Made by a program: the position numbers and the translations under genes | The notes under the pieces: model-generated | What the model saw: only the letters and a program-made list of their open reading frames with translations | Told to the model about the DNA's origin: nothing | Databases searched by the model: none | Assembly (NCBI GenBank): GCA_963739355.1 | Contig: CAVUAD010000012.1 | Location: forward strand, 62,001-126,000 | DNA length: 64,000 nucleotides | Reading direction: 5' to 3' | From: JAWVFM01 sp963739355 | Lineage (GTDB): Bacteria; Actinomycetota; Thermoleophilia; Solirubrobacterales; 70-9 | Shown here: positions 53,328-61,461 of the stretch, in pieces | Position numbering within the stretch: the stretch's first letter is position 1 | How the letters are laid out: each line of letters opens with the position of its first letter

Positions 53328-55010
53328 ATGATCAAGGTCAAGCGGCACTGGAGCAAGTTCTTTGCCCTCGTTGGGGTTGCGGCTATGTCGAGCTTCGCGC
53401 TCGCGGCGTGCGGCTCGAGCGGCTCGAGCAGCTCAAGTGGGCAGGAAGGCGGATCGATCACGACGATCCACACCAAGTCTCCTGACTACCTGGACCCACA
53501 GCTCGCCTACACCGTCGACGCGTGGACGGCTGAGTACAACACTTACATCCCGCTCCTGACCTACGCCCACTCGGAGGGACCGGCGGGCACCAAGGTGGTC
53601 CCCGGACTGGCCGAGGACCTGCCCAAGGTCACCAACGGCGGCAAGACCTACACGTTGACCCTCCGCAAGGGACTCAAGTTCTCCGACGGCACGCCCGTCA
53701 AGGCTTCGGACTTCCAGACCACGGTCCAGCGTCTCTTCGACGTCGACTCGGGCGGCGCGCCGTTCTTCTCGACGATCGTGGGCGCCACCGACTACCAGAG
53801 CGGCAAGGCGAACTCGATCTCCGGCATCACGACCGACGACAACACGGGCGAGATCCAGATCAATCTGACCGTTCCGAACGGCTCGTTCCCGTTCGAGCTG
53901 GCGATCCCGTTCACCGCCCTGGTGCCCCCGGACACCCCGGCAAAGGACCAGACGCCGAACCCGCCCCCGTCGACCGGCCCCTACACGATCAGCTCGTCTG
54001 ATCCGGGCCACGAGTGGGTGCTGACGCGCAACCCGCAGTGGGAGAAGAACAACTCGAAGATCATGCCGGACATCCCGACTCCGCACCTGGACAAGATCAC
54101 CGAGAAGGTGCTCCCCAACCAGGCCAGCGGCACGACTCAGGTCGAGCAGAACAAGTCCGACCTGCTGTACGACCCGCCCCCGACCGACCTTCTGAGCGGG
54201 GTCCAGTCGAAGTACAGCGACCGGTTCAAGGTCGAGCCGACGGTGTCCACGTACTACTTCTGGATGAACACGGCCAAGACCACGGCCGGCGGCGATCCGA
54301 ACCCGTTCAGCGACCTCAAGGTCCGCCAGGCCGTCAACTACGCGATCGACCCGACCGCCCTGGCCAAGCTGTACGGCGGCCTTCTGACGCCGACTCAGCA
54401 GGTCCTGCCGTCCAACATGCAGGGCTACAAGAAGATCGAGCTGTACCCGCACAACCTGGACAAGGCGAAGCAGCTCATCTCCCAGGCCAATCTCTCTCCG
54501 GAGGAGAAGAACATCACGGTCTGGACGGACGACGTCGAGCCGAACTCGAACGTCGGCCAGTACTACCAGAGCGTCCTGCAGAAGCTCGGCTTCAACGCGA
54601 AGCTGAACGTCGTGAACGGGCAGACCTACTTCACGACGCTCGGCAACCTGAAGACGCCGAAGCTGAACACCGGTTTCTCTGACTGGTTCCAGGACTTCCC
54701 GCACCCGAACGATTTCTTCGAGCCGCTCCTGAACGGCTCGTCGATCCATCCGACCAACAACAACAACTACGCACAGCTCGACGACCCGTCGATCAACAAG
54801 AAGATCGACCAGCTTGCCCAGGAGCAGCTGACGCCGGAGGTCCAGAACCAGTACGCGGCGCTCGACAAGCAGACGATGGAGCAGGCGCCTTGGGCCCCGT
54901 ACGGAGCCCGCGAGCTGACGTTCTTCACGTCGGATCGCATCAATTTCGACTCCGCGATCTGGAGCCCGGTCTTCGACCAGGACTACTCGAGCCTCGAGCT
55001 CAACAAGTAG
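53328..55010 (+). CDS. Peptide/solute-binding lipoprotein of a Dpp/Opp ABC transporter
   Basis: 560 residues, SBP family 5. Lipoprotein signal with lipobox FALAAC (Cys28), followed by a Ser/Gly linker. Family segments: LTLRKGLKFSDGTPVKASDF and DLKVRQAVNYAIDPTALAKL. It delivers a peptide or related solute to the permeases. ATG 53328 with AAAGGGG (AGGAGG further up). A 165-base leader precedes; two CTTAAGAT direct repeats (53169, 53194) were seen there. A strong hairpin follows at 55037. Confidence 0.94.
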   Translation: MIKVKRHWSKFFALVGVAAMSSFALAACGSSGSSSSSGQEGGSITTIHTKSPDYLDPQLAYTVDAWTAEYNTYIPLLTYAHSEGPAGTKVVPGLAEDLPKVTNGGKTYTLTLRKGLKFSDGTPVKASDFQTTVQRLFDVDSGGAPFFSTIVGATDYQSGKANSISGITTDDNTGEIQINLTVPNGSFPFELAIPFTALVPPDTPAKDQTPNPPPSTGPYTISSSDPGHEWVLTRNPQWEKNNSKIMPDIPTPHLDKITEKVLPNQASGTTQVEQNKSDLLYDPPPTDLLSGVQSKYSDRFKVEPTVSTYYFWMNTAKTTAGGDPNPFSDLKVRQAVNYAIDPTALAKLYGGLLTPTQQVLPSNMQGYKKIELYPHNLDKAKQLISQANLSPEEKNITVWTDDVEPNSNVGQYYQSVLQKLGFNAKLNVVNGQTYFTTLGNLKTPKLNTGFSDWFQDFPHPNDFFEPLLNGSSIHPTNNNNYAQLDDPSINKKIDQLAQEQLTPEVQNQYAALDKQTMEQAPWAPYGARELTFFTSDRINFDSAIWSPVFDQDYSSLELNK

Positions 55011-55036
55011 TCCCCGGTGGGAGCCGGGAGGCCAAG

Positions 55037-55067
55037 CGCCGAGAGAGGCAGGTTGCCTCTCTCGGCG
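55037..55067 (+). promoter_or_regulatory. Perfect 14-bp stem-loop between binding-protein and permease genes
   Basis: CGCCGAGAGAGGCA (55037-55050) pairs exactly with TGCCTCTCTCGGCG (55054-55067) around a 3-base loop, 27 bases after the binding-protein stop and about 85 before the permease start. No T-run follows. Such hairpins in transporter operons often slow read-through or stabilise the upstream mRNA, allowing more binding protein than permease. Confidence 0.7.
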
Positions 55068-55151
55068 TCGCCCGAGCGAGTGGCGTAGGCTCGGAGGCGA
55101 GATGAATCGGGCCAGGCGGGAGCTGGAACGAGACGGGTGGAGCCGCGGCTG

Positions 55152-56264
55152 ATGGCCACAGAGCCGTACGCCGATCCAGCAATTCCAGGCGCGGTTGTCG
55201 CCGCTGACTCGGGCGGCCCCGGCAGCTCTTCCGAGGGCCTCAGCCCCACGCGCCTTGCGCTCCGGCGGCTGCGGCGCAACAAGACCTCCCTGGCGTTCGG
55301 GGCGCTGTTCCTCATCATCGTCGCGCTCTGCCTTGCCGCGCCGATCTGGGCCAACGACTTCGCGCACACCGGTCCCAACGAGGAGCATCTGAACGGGACG
55401 GTCATGATCGACGGGCACCCGACGCCCGTCGTCGCGCCGCCGACCCCCGGACACCTCGGCACGACGCTGCTGGGCCCGGGCCTGCATGCCAAGTTCCTGC
55501 TCGGCGCCGACCAGAACGGCCGCGACGTCATGGTCCGGCTGCTCTACGGCGGGCGCGTGTCGCTGTACATCGGCGTCATGGCGGCACTCGTCACGACCCT
55601 GCTGTCGGTGCTGCTCGGGGTGCTGGCCGGCTATCGCCGGGGCTGGGTCGACGCGGTGATCTCGCGCGTCCTCGACGTCATCTGGGCGTTCCCCGTCTTG
55701 CTCTTGGGCATCGCGCTTGGCACCGCGATCGCCACATCGGGCAGCGGCATCTCGATATCGATCCCGTTCACCTCGGTCCACCTCTTCACGCTCGAGAGTG
55801 GCTCGCTCTGGATCCCGATCCTGATCATCGGGTTCGTCTACATCCCGTACATGGCGCGGCCGATTCGCGGCGAGGTCCTCGCGCTGCGCGAGAAGGAGTT
55901 CGTCGAGGCCGCAATCGCCCAGGGGATGGGCACCATGCGGATCATGTTCAGCGAGATCCTGCCGAACCTGGTGTCGACGATCATCGTCTTCTTCACCCTC
56001 AACATCGCGAACAACATGCTGTTGGAGGCGGCGCTCTCCTTCCTCGGCGCGGGAGTCCAGCCACCCCAGTCGTCGTGGGGCACGATGATCGCCCAGGGCT
56101 CGCAGCTCATCAACTCGGCGCCATGGCTGACGATCGTGCCCGGCCTGGCCATCGTACTCGCGGTGCTCTCCCTGAACGTGTTCGGCGACGGGCTGCGCGA
56201 CGCGCTCGACCCGCGCGCGAAGCTCCGCATGGAGGCGAACGCCATAGAGGGGGACACCGTCTAG
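55152..56264 (+). CDS. Peptide ABC transporter permease (DppC type)
   Basis: About 370 residues. N-terminal OppC_N segment (RRLRRNKTSLAFGALFLIIV) with an enlarged loop HTGPNEEHLNGTVMIDGHPT, then five further helices and the EAA motif region EKEFVEAAIAQGMGTMRIMF (the cytoplasmic coupling helix). ATG 55152 is preferred (GTG 55137 adds five residues). Coupled to the next permease (stop TAG directly before ATG). Confidence 0.93.
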   Translation: MATEPYADPAIPGAVVAADSGGPGSSSEGLSPTRLALRRLRRNKTSLAFGALFLIIVALCLAAPIWANDFAHTGPNEEHLNGTVMIDGHPTPVVAPPTPGHLGTTLLGPGLHAKFLLGADQNGRDVMVRLLYGGRVSLYIGVMAALVTTLLSVLLGVLAGYRRGWVDAVISRVLDVIWAFPVLLLGIALGTAIATSGSGISISIPFTSVHLFTLESGSLWIPILIIGFVYIPYMARPIRGEVLALREKEFVEAAIAQGMGTMRIMFSEILPNLVSTIIVFFTLNIANNMLLEAALSFLGAGVQPPQSSWGTMIAQGSQLINSAPWLTIVPGLAIVLAVLSLNVFGDGLRDALDPRAKLRMEANAIEGDTV

Positions 56265-57227
56265 ATGGCCAGATTCGTTGCCCGCCGCCTCATCGGGATG
56301 TTCTTCGTCCTGTTCGCGATCTCGGTGATCGTGTTCCTGATCTTCAACGTGATCCCGAACGGCAGCCCGGCGCTGCGGATATGCGGCAAGAACTGCAACG
56401 CCCAGCTGCTCGCGCAGGTGAAGAAGGACTTCGGCTTCAACGATCCCATCTACGTCCAGTACTGGACGCTGATGAAGCAGATCTTTACCGGGACGCTGGT
56501 CTCCTACAACAGCCAGCTGAACGTGCTCGACCAGATCAAGGAGGGGATCCCCGTGACCCTCTCGCTATGCATCGGCGCCGCGATCATCTGGATGGGGTTC
56601 GCGATCCTCTTCGGCTACCTCAGCGCCATCCACGCCGGCGGCCTCACCGACCGCTCGCTCACGATCCTCTCGCTGATCGGAATCTCGATGCCGGTCTTCT
56701 GGCTCGGGTCGATCCTCCTCTACTACCTCACCTCCAAGACCCAGATCTTCCCGCCGGGCGAGTACGTGAAGCTCACGAAGGACCCGGTCCAATGGGCCTA
56801 CCACCTCATCCTGCCGTGGTTCACGTTAGCCGTGCTGTTCATCGGGTTCTACAGCCGCGTGCTGCGATCGAACATGCTCGACGTGATGAACGAGGACTAC
56901 GTGCGGACGGCCCGCGCGAAGGGGCTCTCGGAGCGCCAGGTGCGCATCCGCCACGTCCTGCGCAACTCGATGATCCCCATCGTCACGCTCTTCGGCCTCG
57001 ACTTCGGTGCGGTGATCGGCGGCGGCGCGATCCTCACCGAGTATGTCTTCAGCCTGAACGGAGTCGGCAACTACGCGGCCGTCTCGATCACGAACCTCGA
57101 CCTGCCGCCGATCATGGCCGTGACGATGTTCGGCGCCTTCTTCATCGTCCTCTTCAACATGCTCGTCGACATCGCCTACGCGTACCTCGATCCCCGCGTG
57201 CGGCTCGGAGAGTCCGCATCGGCGTGA
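56265..57227 (+). CDS. Peptide ABC transporter permease (DppB type)
   Basis: 320 residues with six hydrophobic helices: RLIGMFFVLFAISVIVFLIF at the N-terminus as in DppB, the EAA loop MNEDYVRTARAKGLSERQVR and IPIVTLFGLDFGAVIGGGAI. Immediately follows the DppC-type gene; the usual order B-C is inverted here. GTGA overlap with the ATPase gene. Confidence 0.94.
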   Translation: MARFVARRLIGMFFVLFAISVIVFLIFNVIPNGSPALRICGKNCNAQLLAQVKKDFGFNDPIYVQYWTLMKQIFTGTLVSYNSQLNVLDQIKEGIPVTLSLCIGAAIIWMGFAILFGYLSAIHAGGLTDRSLTILSLIGISMPVFWLGSILLYYLTSKTQIFPPGEYVKLTKDPVQWAYHLILPWFTLAVLFIGFYSRVLRSNMLDVMNEDYVRTARAKGLSERQVRIRHVLRNSMIPIVTLFGLDFGAVIGGGAILTEYVFSLNGVGNYAAVSITNLDLPPIMAVTMFGAFFIVLFNMLVDIAYAYLDPRVRLGESASA

Positions 57228-58300
57228 GCGAGACGACCCAGACGGCGACGCCGGCCCCCGCGGCCGAGGCGAAGGGCCCGCTCCTGCAGGTCGAGGACCT
57301 GCGGGTGCGCTTCCTGACCGAGGACGGGATGCTCACCGCGGTCGACGGCGTCTCCTTCGAGCTCGGCGCGGGCGAGGTCCTGGCGATCGTCGGCGAGTCC
57401 GGCTGCGGCAAGAGCGTCACCTCGCAGACGATGATGGGCCTCACCCGCTCGCCCAACGCCCGCATCGAGGGCTCGGTCCGCTACAAGGGCCAGGAGATCC
57501 TGGACGCCACGGACGAGGTGCTGCGGCGCATTCGCGGCGAGGAGCTCGCGATGATCTTCCAGGACCCGATCAGCGCCCTCAACCCCGTCTACAAGGTCGG
57601 CAAGCAGATCGTCGAGGCCATCCGGGCCCACGAGGACCTCGACAAGGGCGAGGCTCTGCGCCGCGCGACCGAGCTGCTCGGCCAGGTCGGGATCCCCGAT
57701 CCGGCGCGGCGCGTGGACGAGTACCCGCATGAGTTCTCCGGCGGGATGCGCCAGCGCGCGATGATCGCAATGGGCCTGGCCCTCGAGCCGAACGTGCTGA
57801 TCGCCGACGAGCCGACCACCGCGCTCGACGTGACGATCCAGGCCCAGATCCTCCGCCTCTTGAAGCAGCTGAACGAGGAGCGCGGCCTCGCGGTCATCAT
57901 GGTCACGCACGATCTCGGCGTCGTGGCCGACATCGCCGACCGCGTCCTCGTGATGTACGCCGGGCGCGTCGTGGAGAGCGGCACCCTCGACGAGATCTTC
58001 TACGACCCCCAGCACCCCTACACGTGGGGGCTTCTGGGCTCGGTGAGCAGGCTCGACCGCCCGCGCACCCACCGGCTTGCCCAGATCAAGGGCCAACCTC
58101 CGTCGCTGATCCATCCGCCGACCGGCTGCCACTTCCGCACTCGCTGCCCGCATGCCTTCGAGAAGTGCGGCGAGGTCCCGGAGCTCAAGGTGCGCGGCGG
58201 CGGCTCGGGCCACGAGGATCGCTGCTTCATCGACCCCGAGAAGAAGAAGACGCTGCGGGTCGTCCACGGCGACATCGGGCTCGAGGAGCCGGCCGCATGA
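57224..58300 (+). CDS. Peptide ABC transporter ATPase (DppD type)
   Basis: 358 residues. Walker A GESGCGKSVTSQ, Q loop IFQDPISALNPVYKVG, signature EFSGGMRQRAMIAMGLA, Walker B VLIADEPTTALD, H loop VTHDLGV. C-terminal oligopeptide-transport domain with the Cys-containing HFRTRCPHAFEKC. Start GTG 57224 by overlap with the permease; ATGA overlap with the next ATPase. Confidence 0.96.
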   Translation: MSETTQTATPAPAAEAKGPLLQVEDLRVRFLTEDGMLTAVDGVSFELGAGEVLAIVGESGCGKSVTSQTMMGLTRSPNARIEGSVRYKGQEILDATDEVLRRIRGEELAMIFQDPISALNPVYKVGKQIVEAIRAHEDLDKGEALRRATELLGQVGIPDPARRVDEYPHEFSGGMRQRAMIAMGLALEPNVLIADEPTTALDVTIQAQILRLLKQLNEERGLAVIMVTHDLGVVADIADRVLVMYAGRVVESGTLDEIFYDPQHPYTWGLLGSVSRLDRPRTHRLAQIKGQPPSLIHPPTGCHFRTRCPHAFEKCGEVPELKVRGGGSGHEDRCFIDPEKKKTLRVVHGDIGLEEPAA

Positions 58301-59364
58301 GCGCCGAGAGCACCGCCCCCGACGCCGCCGAGATCGCCGCCGGCAGCGGCGCGTCGAACGGCGAGTACCTGCTGGAGGTCGACCACCTCGTCAAGCACTT
58401 CCCGATCAAGTCGGGCATCCTCTTCGACCGCCAGGTCGGCGCCGTGCGGGCAGTCGACGACGTCAGCTTCAACGTGCGCCCCGGGGAGACGCTCGGCCTC
58501 GTCGGCGAGTCCGGCTGCGGGAAGTCCACGCTCTGCCGCACCATCGTCAAGCTCTTGGAGCCGACCTCGGGCTCGATCAAGTTCGAGGGCACCGAGATCT
58601 CCAACCTCGGGCGCCGCGACCTCCGCCCGCTGCGCCGCGAGATGCAGGTGATCTTCCAGGACCCGTACGCGTCCCTCAACCCCCGCAAGCGCGTCGGCCA
58701 GATCGTCGGCGACCCGCTCAGCCTCCACGGCCTCGCCAGCGGGGCCGGCCTGCGCCGCCAGACGCAGGACCTTCTCGACCGCGTGGGGCTCTCTCCGGAG
58801 CACTACAACCGCTTCCCGCACGAGTTCTCGGGCGGCCAGCGGCAGCGCATCGGCATCGCCCGCGCGCTCGCCCTGCGTCCCAAGCTGATCATCGCCGACG
58901 AGCCGGTCTCCGCGCTCGACGTCTCGATCCAGGCGCAGATCATCAACCTGCTCGACGACCTCCAGGACGAGTTCAAGCTGACCTACGTCTTCGTCGCCCA
59001 CGACCTCGGCGTCGTCCGTCACGTCGCCGACCGCGTCGCCGTGATGTATCTCGGCAAGATCGTCGAGATCGGCCCCGCCGACGAGGTCTACTCCAAGCCG
59101 ATCCATCCCTACACGCTGTCCCTCCTCTCGGCGGTGCCGATCGCGGACCCGAGGGAGAACAGCGCCCGCAAGCAGGTGATCCTCGAGGGCGACGTGCCGA
59201 GCCCCGCCAACCCGCCGCCCGCCTGCCGGTTCCATACCCGCTGCCCGCACGCAACCGACATCTGCTCGCAGGTCGAGCCCGAGCTCATCGACTACGGGCG
59301 CGGTCACTGGGCGGCCTGCCACCACCCGCGGAACGTCGGCGCGGGCGAGAAGACCACGACCTAG
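58297..59364 (+). CDS. Peptide ABC transporter ATPase (DppF type)
   Basis: 355 residues; second ATPase. An N-terminal Ala/Ser/Glu-rich lead of about 20 residues, then LVKHFPIKSGILFDRQVGAV as in DppF, Walker A GESGCGKSTLCRT, signature EFSGGQRQRIGIARALALR, Walker B LIIADEPVSALD, and C-terminal RFHTRCPHATDIC with Cys. Last gene of the five-gene transport operon. Confidence 0.96.
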   Translation: MSAESTAPDAAEIAAGSGASNGEYLLEVDHLVKHFPIKSGILFDRQVGAVRAVDDVSFNVRPGETLGLVGESGCGKSTLCRTIVKLLEPTSGSIKFEGTEISNLGRRDLRPLRREMQVIFQDPYASLNPRKRVGQIVGDPLSLHGLASGAGLRRQTQDLLDRVGLSPEHYNRFPHEFSGGQRQRIGIARALALRPKLIIADEPVSALDVSIQAQIINLLDDLQDEFKLTYVFVAHDLGVVRHVADRVAVMYLGKIVEIGPADEVYSKPIHPYTLSLLSAVPIADPRENSARKQVILEGDVPSPANPPPACRFHTRCPHATDICSQVEPELIDYGRGHWAACHHPRNVGAGEKTTT

Positions 59365-59399
59365 GCGGCCCCGCGAAGGGCCCTCCGTAGGATCCAGGG

Positions 59400-60350
59400 A
59401 TGGCAACGACGCCCACGCTCGATCCGGCCGACGTAGTCGACTTCGGGGAGCGGCTGGGCGAGAACATCCGCCGGGCGGTGAAGGTGGACGACGACGCCCT
59501 CCGCGGCCTGATCGTCGCCCTCCTCGGCGAGGGCCACGTCCTGATCGAGGACTTCCCCGGGGTCGGGAAGACCGCGCTGGCGCGATCGCTTGCCCGCTCG
59601 ATCGACGCCGACTACGCGCGCATCCAGTGCACCGCCGACCTCCTCCCCGCCGACGTCCTCGGCGCCAACGTCTTCAACCAGAACCAGGCCCGGTTCGAGT
59701 TCCACCCCGGGCCGGTCTTCGCCAACGTCGTCCTGGTCGACGAGATCAACCGCAGCTCTCCGAAGACGCAGTCGGGCCTGCTCGAGTGCATGCAGGAACG
59801 CCACGTCACGCTCGACAACCACCGCCGCGAGCTTGCGAGGCCGTTCATCGTCATCGCCACCCAGAACCCGATCGAGTACGAGGGCACCTACCCGCTCCCC
59901 GAGGCGCAGCTCGACCGGTTCATGGTCCGGCTCAGCCTTGGCTATCCGGGTACCCAGGAGGAGGCGCAGATGCTGGCGGAGCACGTCGACCGCGATCGGG
60001 TTCTCGATCTCGAGCCGATCTTCGACGTGTCCGGGGTGCTCGCGGCCCAGACGGCCGTGGCCGCGGTGGAGGCCAGCGACGCGCTTCGCAACTACGTCGT
60101 GAAGCTCTGCGAGGCTACCCGCCAGGATCCGCGCGTCGATGTCGGCGCAAGCCCGCGGGCGAGCCTCCTCCTGTTCCGGGCCGCCAAGGTCGCGGCCGCG
60201 CTGGCCGGGCGCGACCACGCGCTTCCCGACGACGTCCAGGACCTCGCGCTGCCGGTGCTGGCGCACCGGCTGCTGCTCTCCCCGGGCACGGGCGACGAGG
60301 AGCGCGAGGCCGTGATCCGCGACGCGCTCGAGACGGTCCGCGCGTTGTGA
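59400..60350 (+). CDS. MoxR-family AAA+ ATPase
   Basis: 316 residues. Walker A DFPGVGKTALARSLAR, Walker B VVLVDEINRSSPKTQ, then LLECMQERHVTLDN and FIVIATQNPIEYEGTYPLPE, a standard MoxR sequence with the lid domain after. MoxR proteins act as chaperones for co-encoded factors, here the DUF58 and transglutaminase proteins downstream. ATG 59400. Confidence 0.96.
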   Translation: MATTPTLDPADVVDFGERLGENIRRAVKVDDDALRGLIVALLGEGHVLIEDFPGVGKTALARSLARSIDADYARIQCTADLLPADVLGANVFNQNQARFEFHPGPVFANVVLVDEINRSSPKTQSGLLECMQERHVTLDNHRRELARPFIVIATQNPIEYEGTYPLPEAQLDRFMVRLSLGYPGTQEEAQMLAEHVDRDRVLDLEPIFDVSGVLAAQTAVAAVEASDALRNYVVKLCEATRQDPRVDVGASPRASLLLFRAAKVAAALAGRDHALPDDVQDLALPVLAHRLLLSPGTGDEEREAVIRDALETVRAL

Positions 60351-60351
60351 G

Positions 60352-61461
60352 ATGAAGACCGGCGCCGCGACGCTCTGGGCTGGAGTCGCGCTGCTGGTCG
60401 CCGGCCTGTTCTTCGGCTCGCCGGCGGTGGAGCTGCCGGGAGTGGCGCTGCTGGCTCTGACCTTCGGCCTGCGGACATGGGTGTCGCGCGCCGCGCGGCG
60501 CCTGCGGGTGGAAGCGCTGCCCGGGCAGTCCACCGCGATCGAGGGCGAGCCCTACGACCTTTGCGTCCGGATCGCGGGCACGGAACGCTTCTCTCCCGGC
60601 GGGTGGATCGAGCACCCCGCCCTGCCCGGCTCGCGGGTCGACCTTGGTACCCCTCTCGCCGCCGAGGCCCACCTCGAGCTGCGCTTCGAGCGCCGCGGCC
60701 GCCACGCACTGGGTGCGCCGACCCTCGTCGTCGCGGATCCGCTGGGCCAGCGCGAGGCGCGGATCGAGGGCACGGACCGAGTGCGCGTACTCGTCCTCCC
60801 GCGGATCGAGCCGGTGGTTCGGCCCGATCGCGAGGGCGCCGGAGAAGGCGTCGCCGAGCTCGGTGCGCTGGAGAGCCTGCTCGACAGCACGGCCTCCACC
60901 CGCTCGGCGGGGGTGGACGTGGACATCGACGGCCTGCGCCCGCACCAGCCGGGCAGCCCGAGCTCGCGCATCCACTGGCCCACCGTCGCGAGGACCGGCG
61001 AGCTCTACGAGCGTCTCCTCGTCGCCAATGCCGAGGGCGGGCCGCTGGTGGTCCTCGACGCGAGCAACCCGGCCAGCCCGGAGGCGCTTGACAGCGCGGT
61101 GCGGGCGGCGGCGTCGCTCTGCGTCGCCCTCGCTCGGGCGAACGGGTGCTCACTCAGCATCAGCGGCCACGATCGGCCGTTCGCCATCGATCGCGGTATG
61201 CGCGCCTGGGCTCCCGCCCACGCCGCGCTGGCGCTCGTGGGCCCGGCACGGGCCGCGCCCGTGAGTCGCTCGAAGCGCATCGACGTCGCGTTCTGGGTCA
61301 CGGCGGCCACGGTGCCCCCGTCCCTCTCGCTCGGGGCGACGACCAGCTTCATGGTCTCCCCGTCCCCGCCCTCCGGCCAGCCGCCGGCGTTCACTGTGGC
61401 CGGCTGCACCGGCTGGCTTGCGGGGCGCGCCGTCGTTCGCCGGCAGGCGGTGGCGGCATGA
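60352..61461 (+). CDS. DUF58-domain membrane protein
   Basis: 369 residues. Two N-terminal hydrophobic helices (LWAGVALLVAGLFFGSPAVE, LPGVALLALTFGLRTWVS), a beta-domain, then the DUF58 core DIDGLRPHQPGSPSSRIHWP and a VWA-like end (PLVVLDASNP). Usual partner of MoxR. One base after the MoxR stop; overlaps the next gene by 4 bases. Confidence 0.93.
   Translation: MKTGAATLWAGVALLVAGLFFGSPAVELPGVALLALTFGLRTWVSRAARRLRVEALPGQSTAIEGEPYDLCVRIAGTERFSPGGWIEHPALPGSRVDLGTPLAAEAHLELRFERRGRHALGAPTLVVADPLGQREARIEGTDRVRVLVLPRIEPVVRPDREGAGEGVAELGALESLLDSTASTRSAGVDVDIDGLRPHQPGSPSSRIHWPTVARTGELYERLLVANAEGGPLVVLDASNPASPEALDSAVRAAASLCVALARANGCSLSISGHDRPFAIDRGMRAWAPAHAALALVGPARAAPVSRSKRIDVAFWVTAATVPPSLSLGATTSFMVSPSPPSGQPPAFTVAGCTGWLAGRAVVRRQAVAA

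Noticed and set aside
53433..55781. 782-codon open frame on the minus strand over the binding-protein gene
   Set aside because: Low-complexity Arg/Val/Asp translation opposite a clear lipoprotein and permease.
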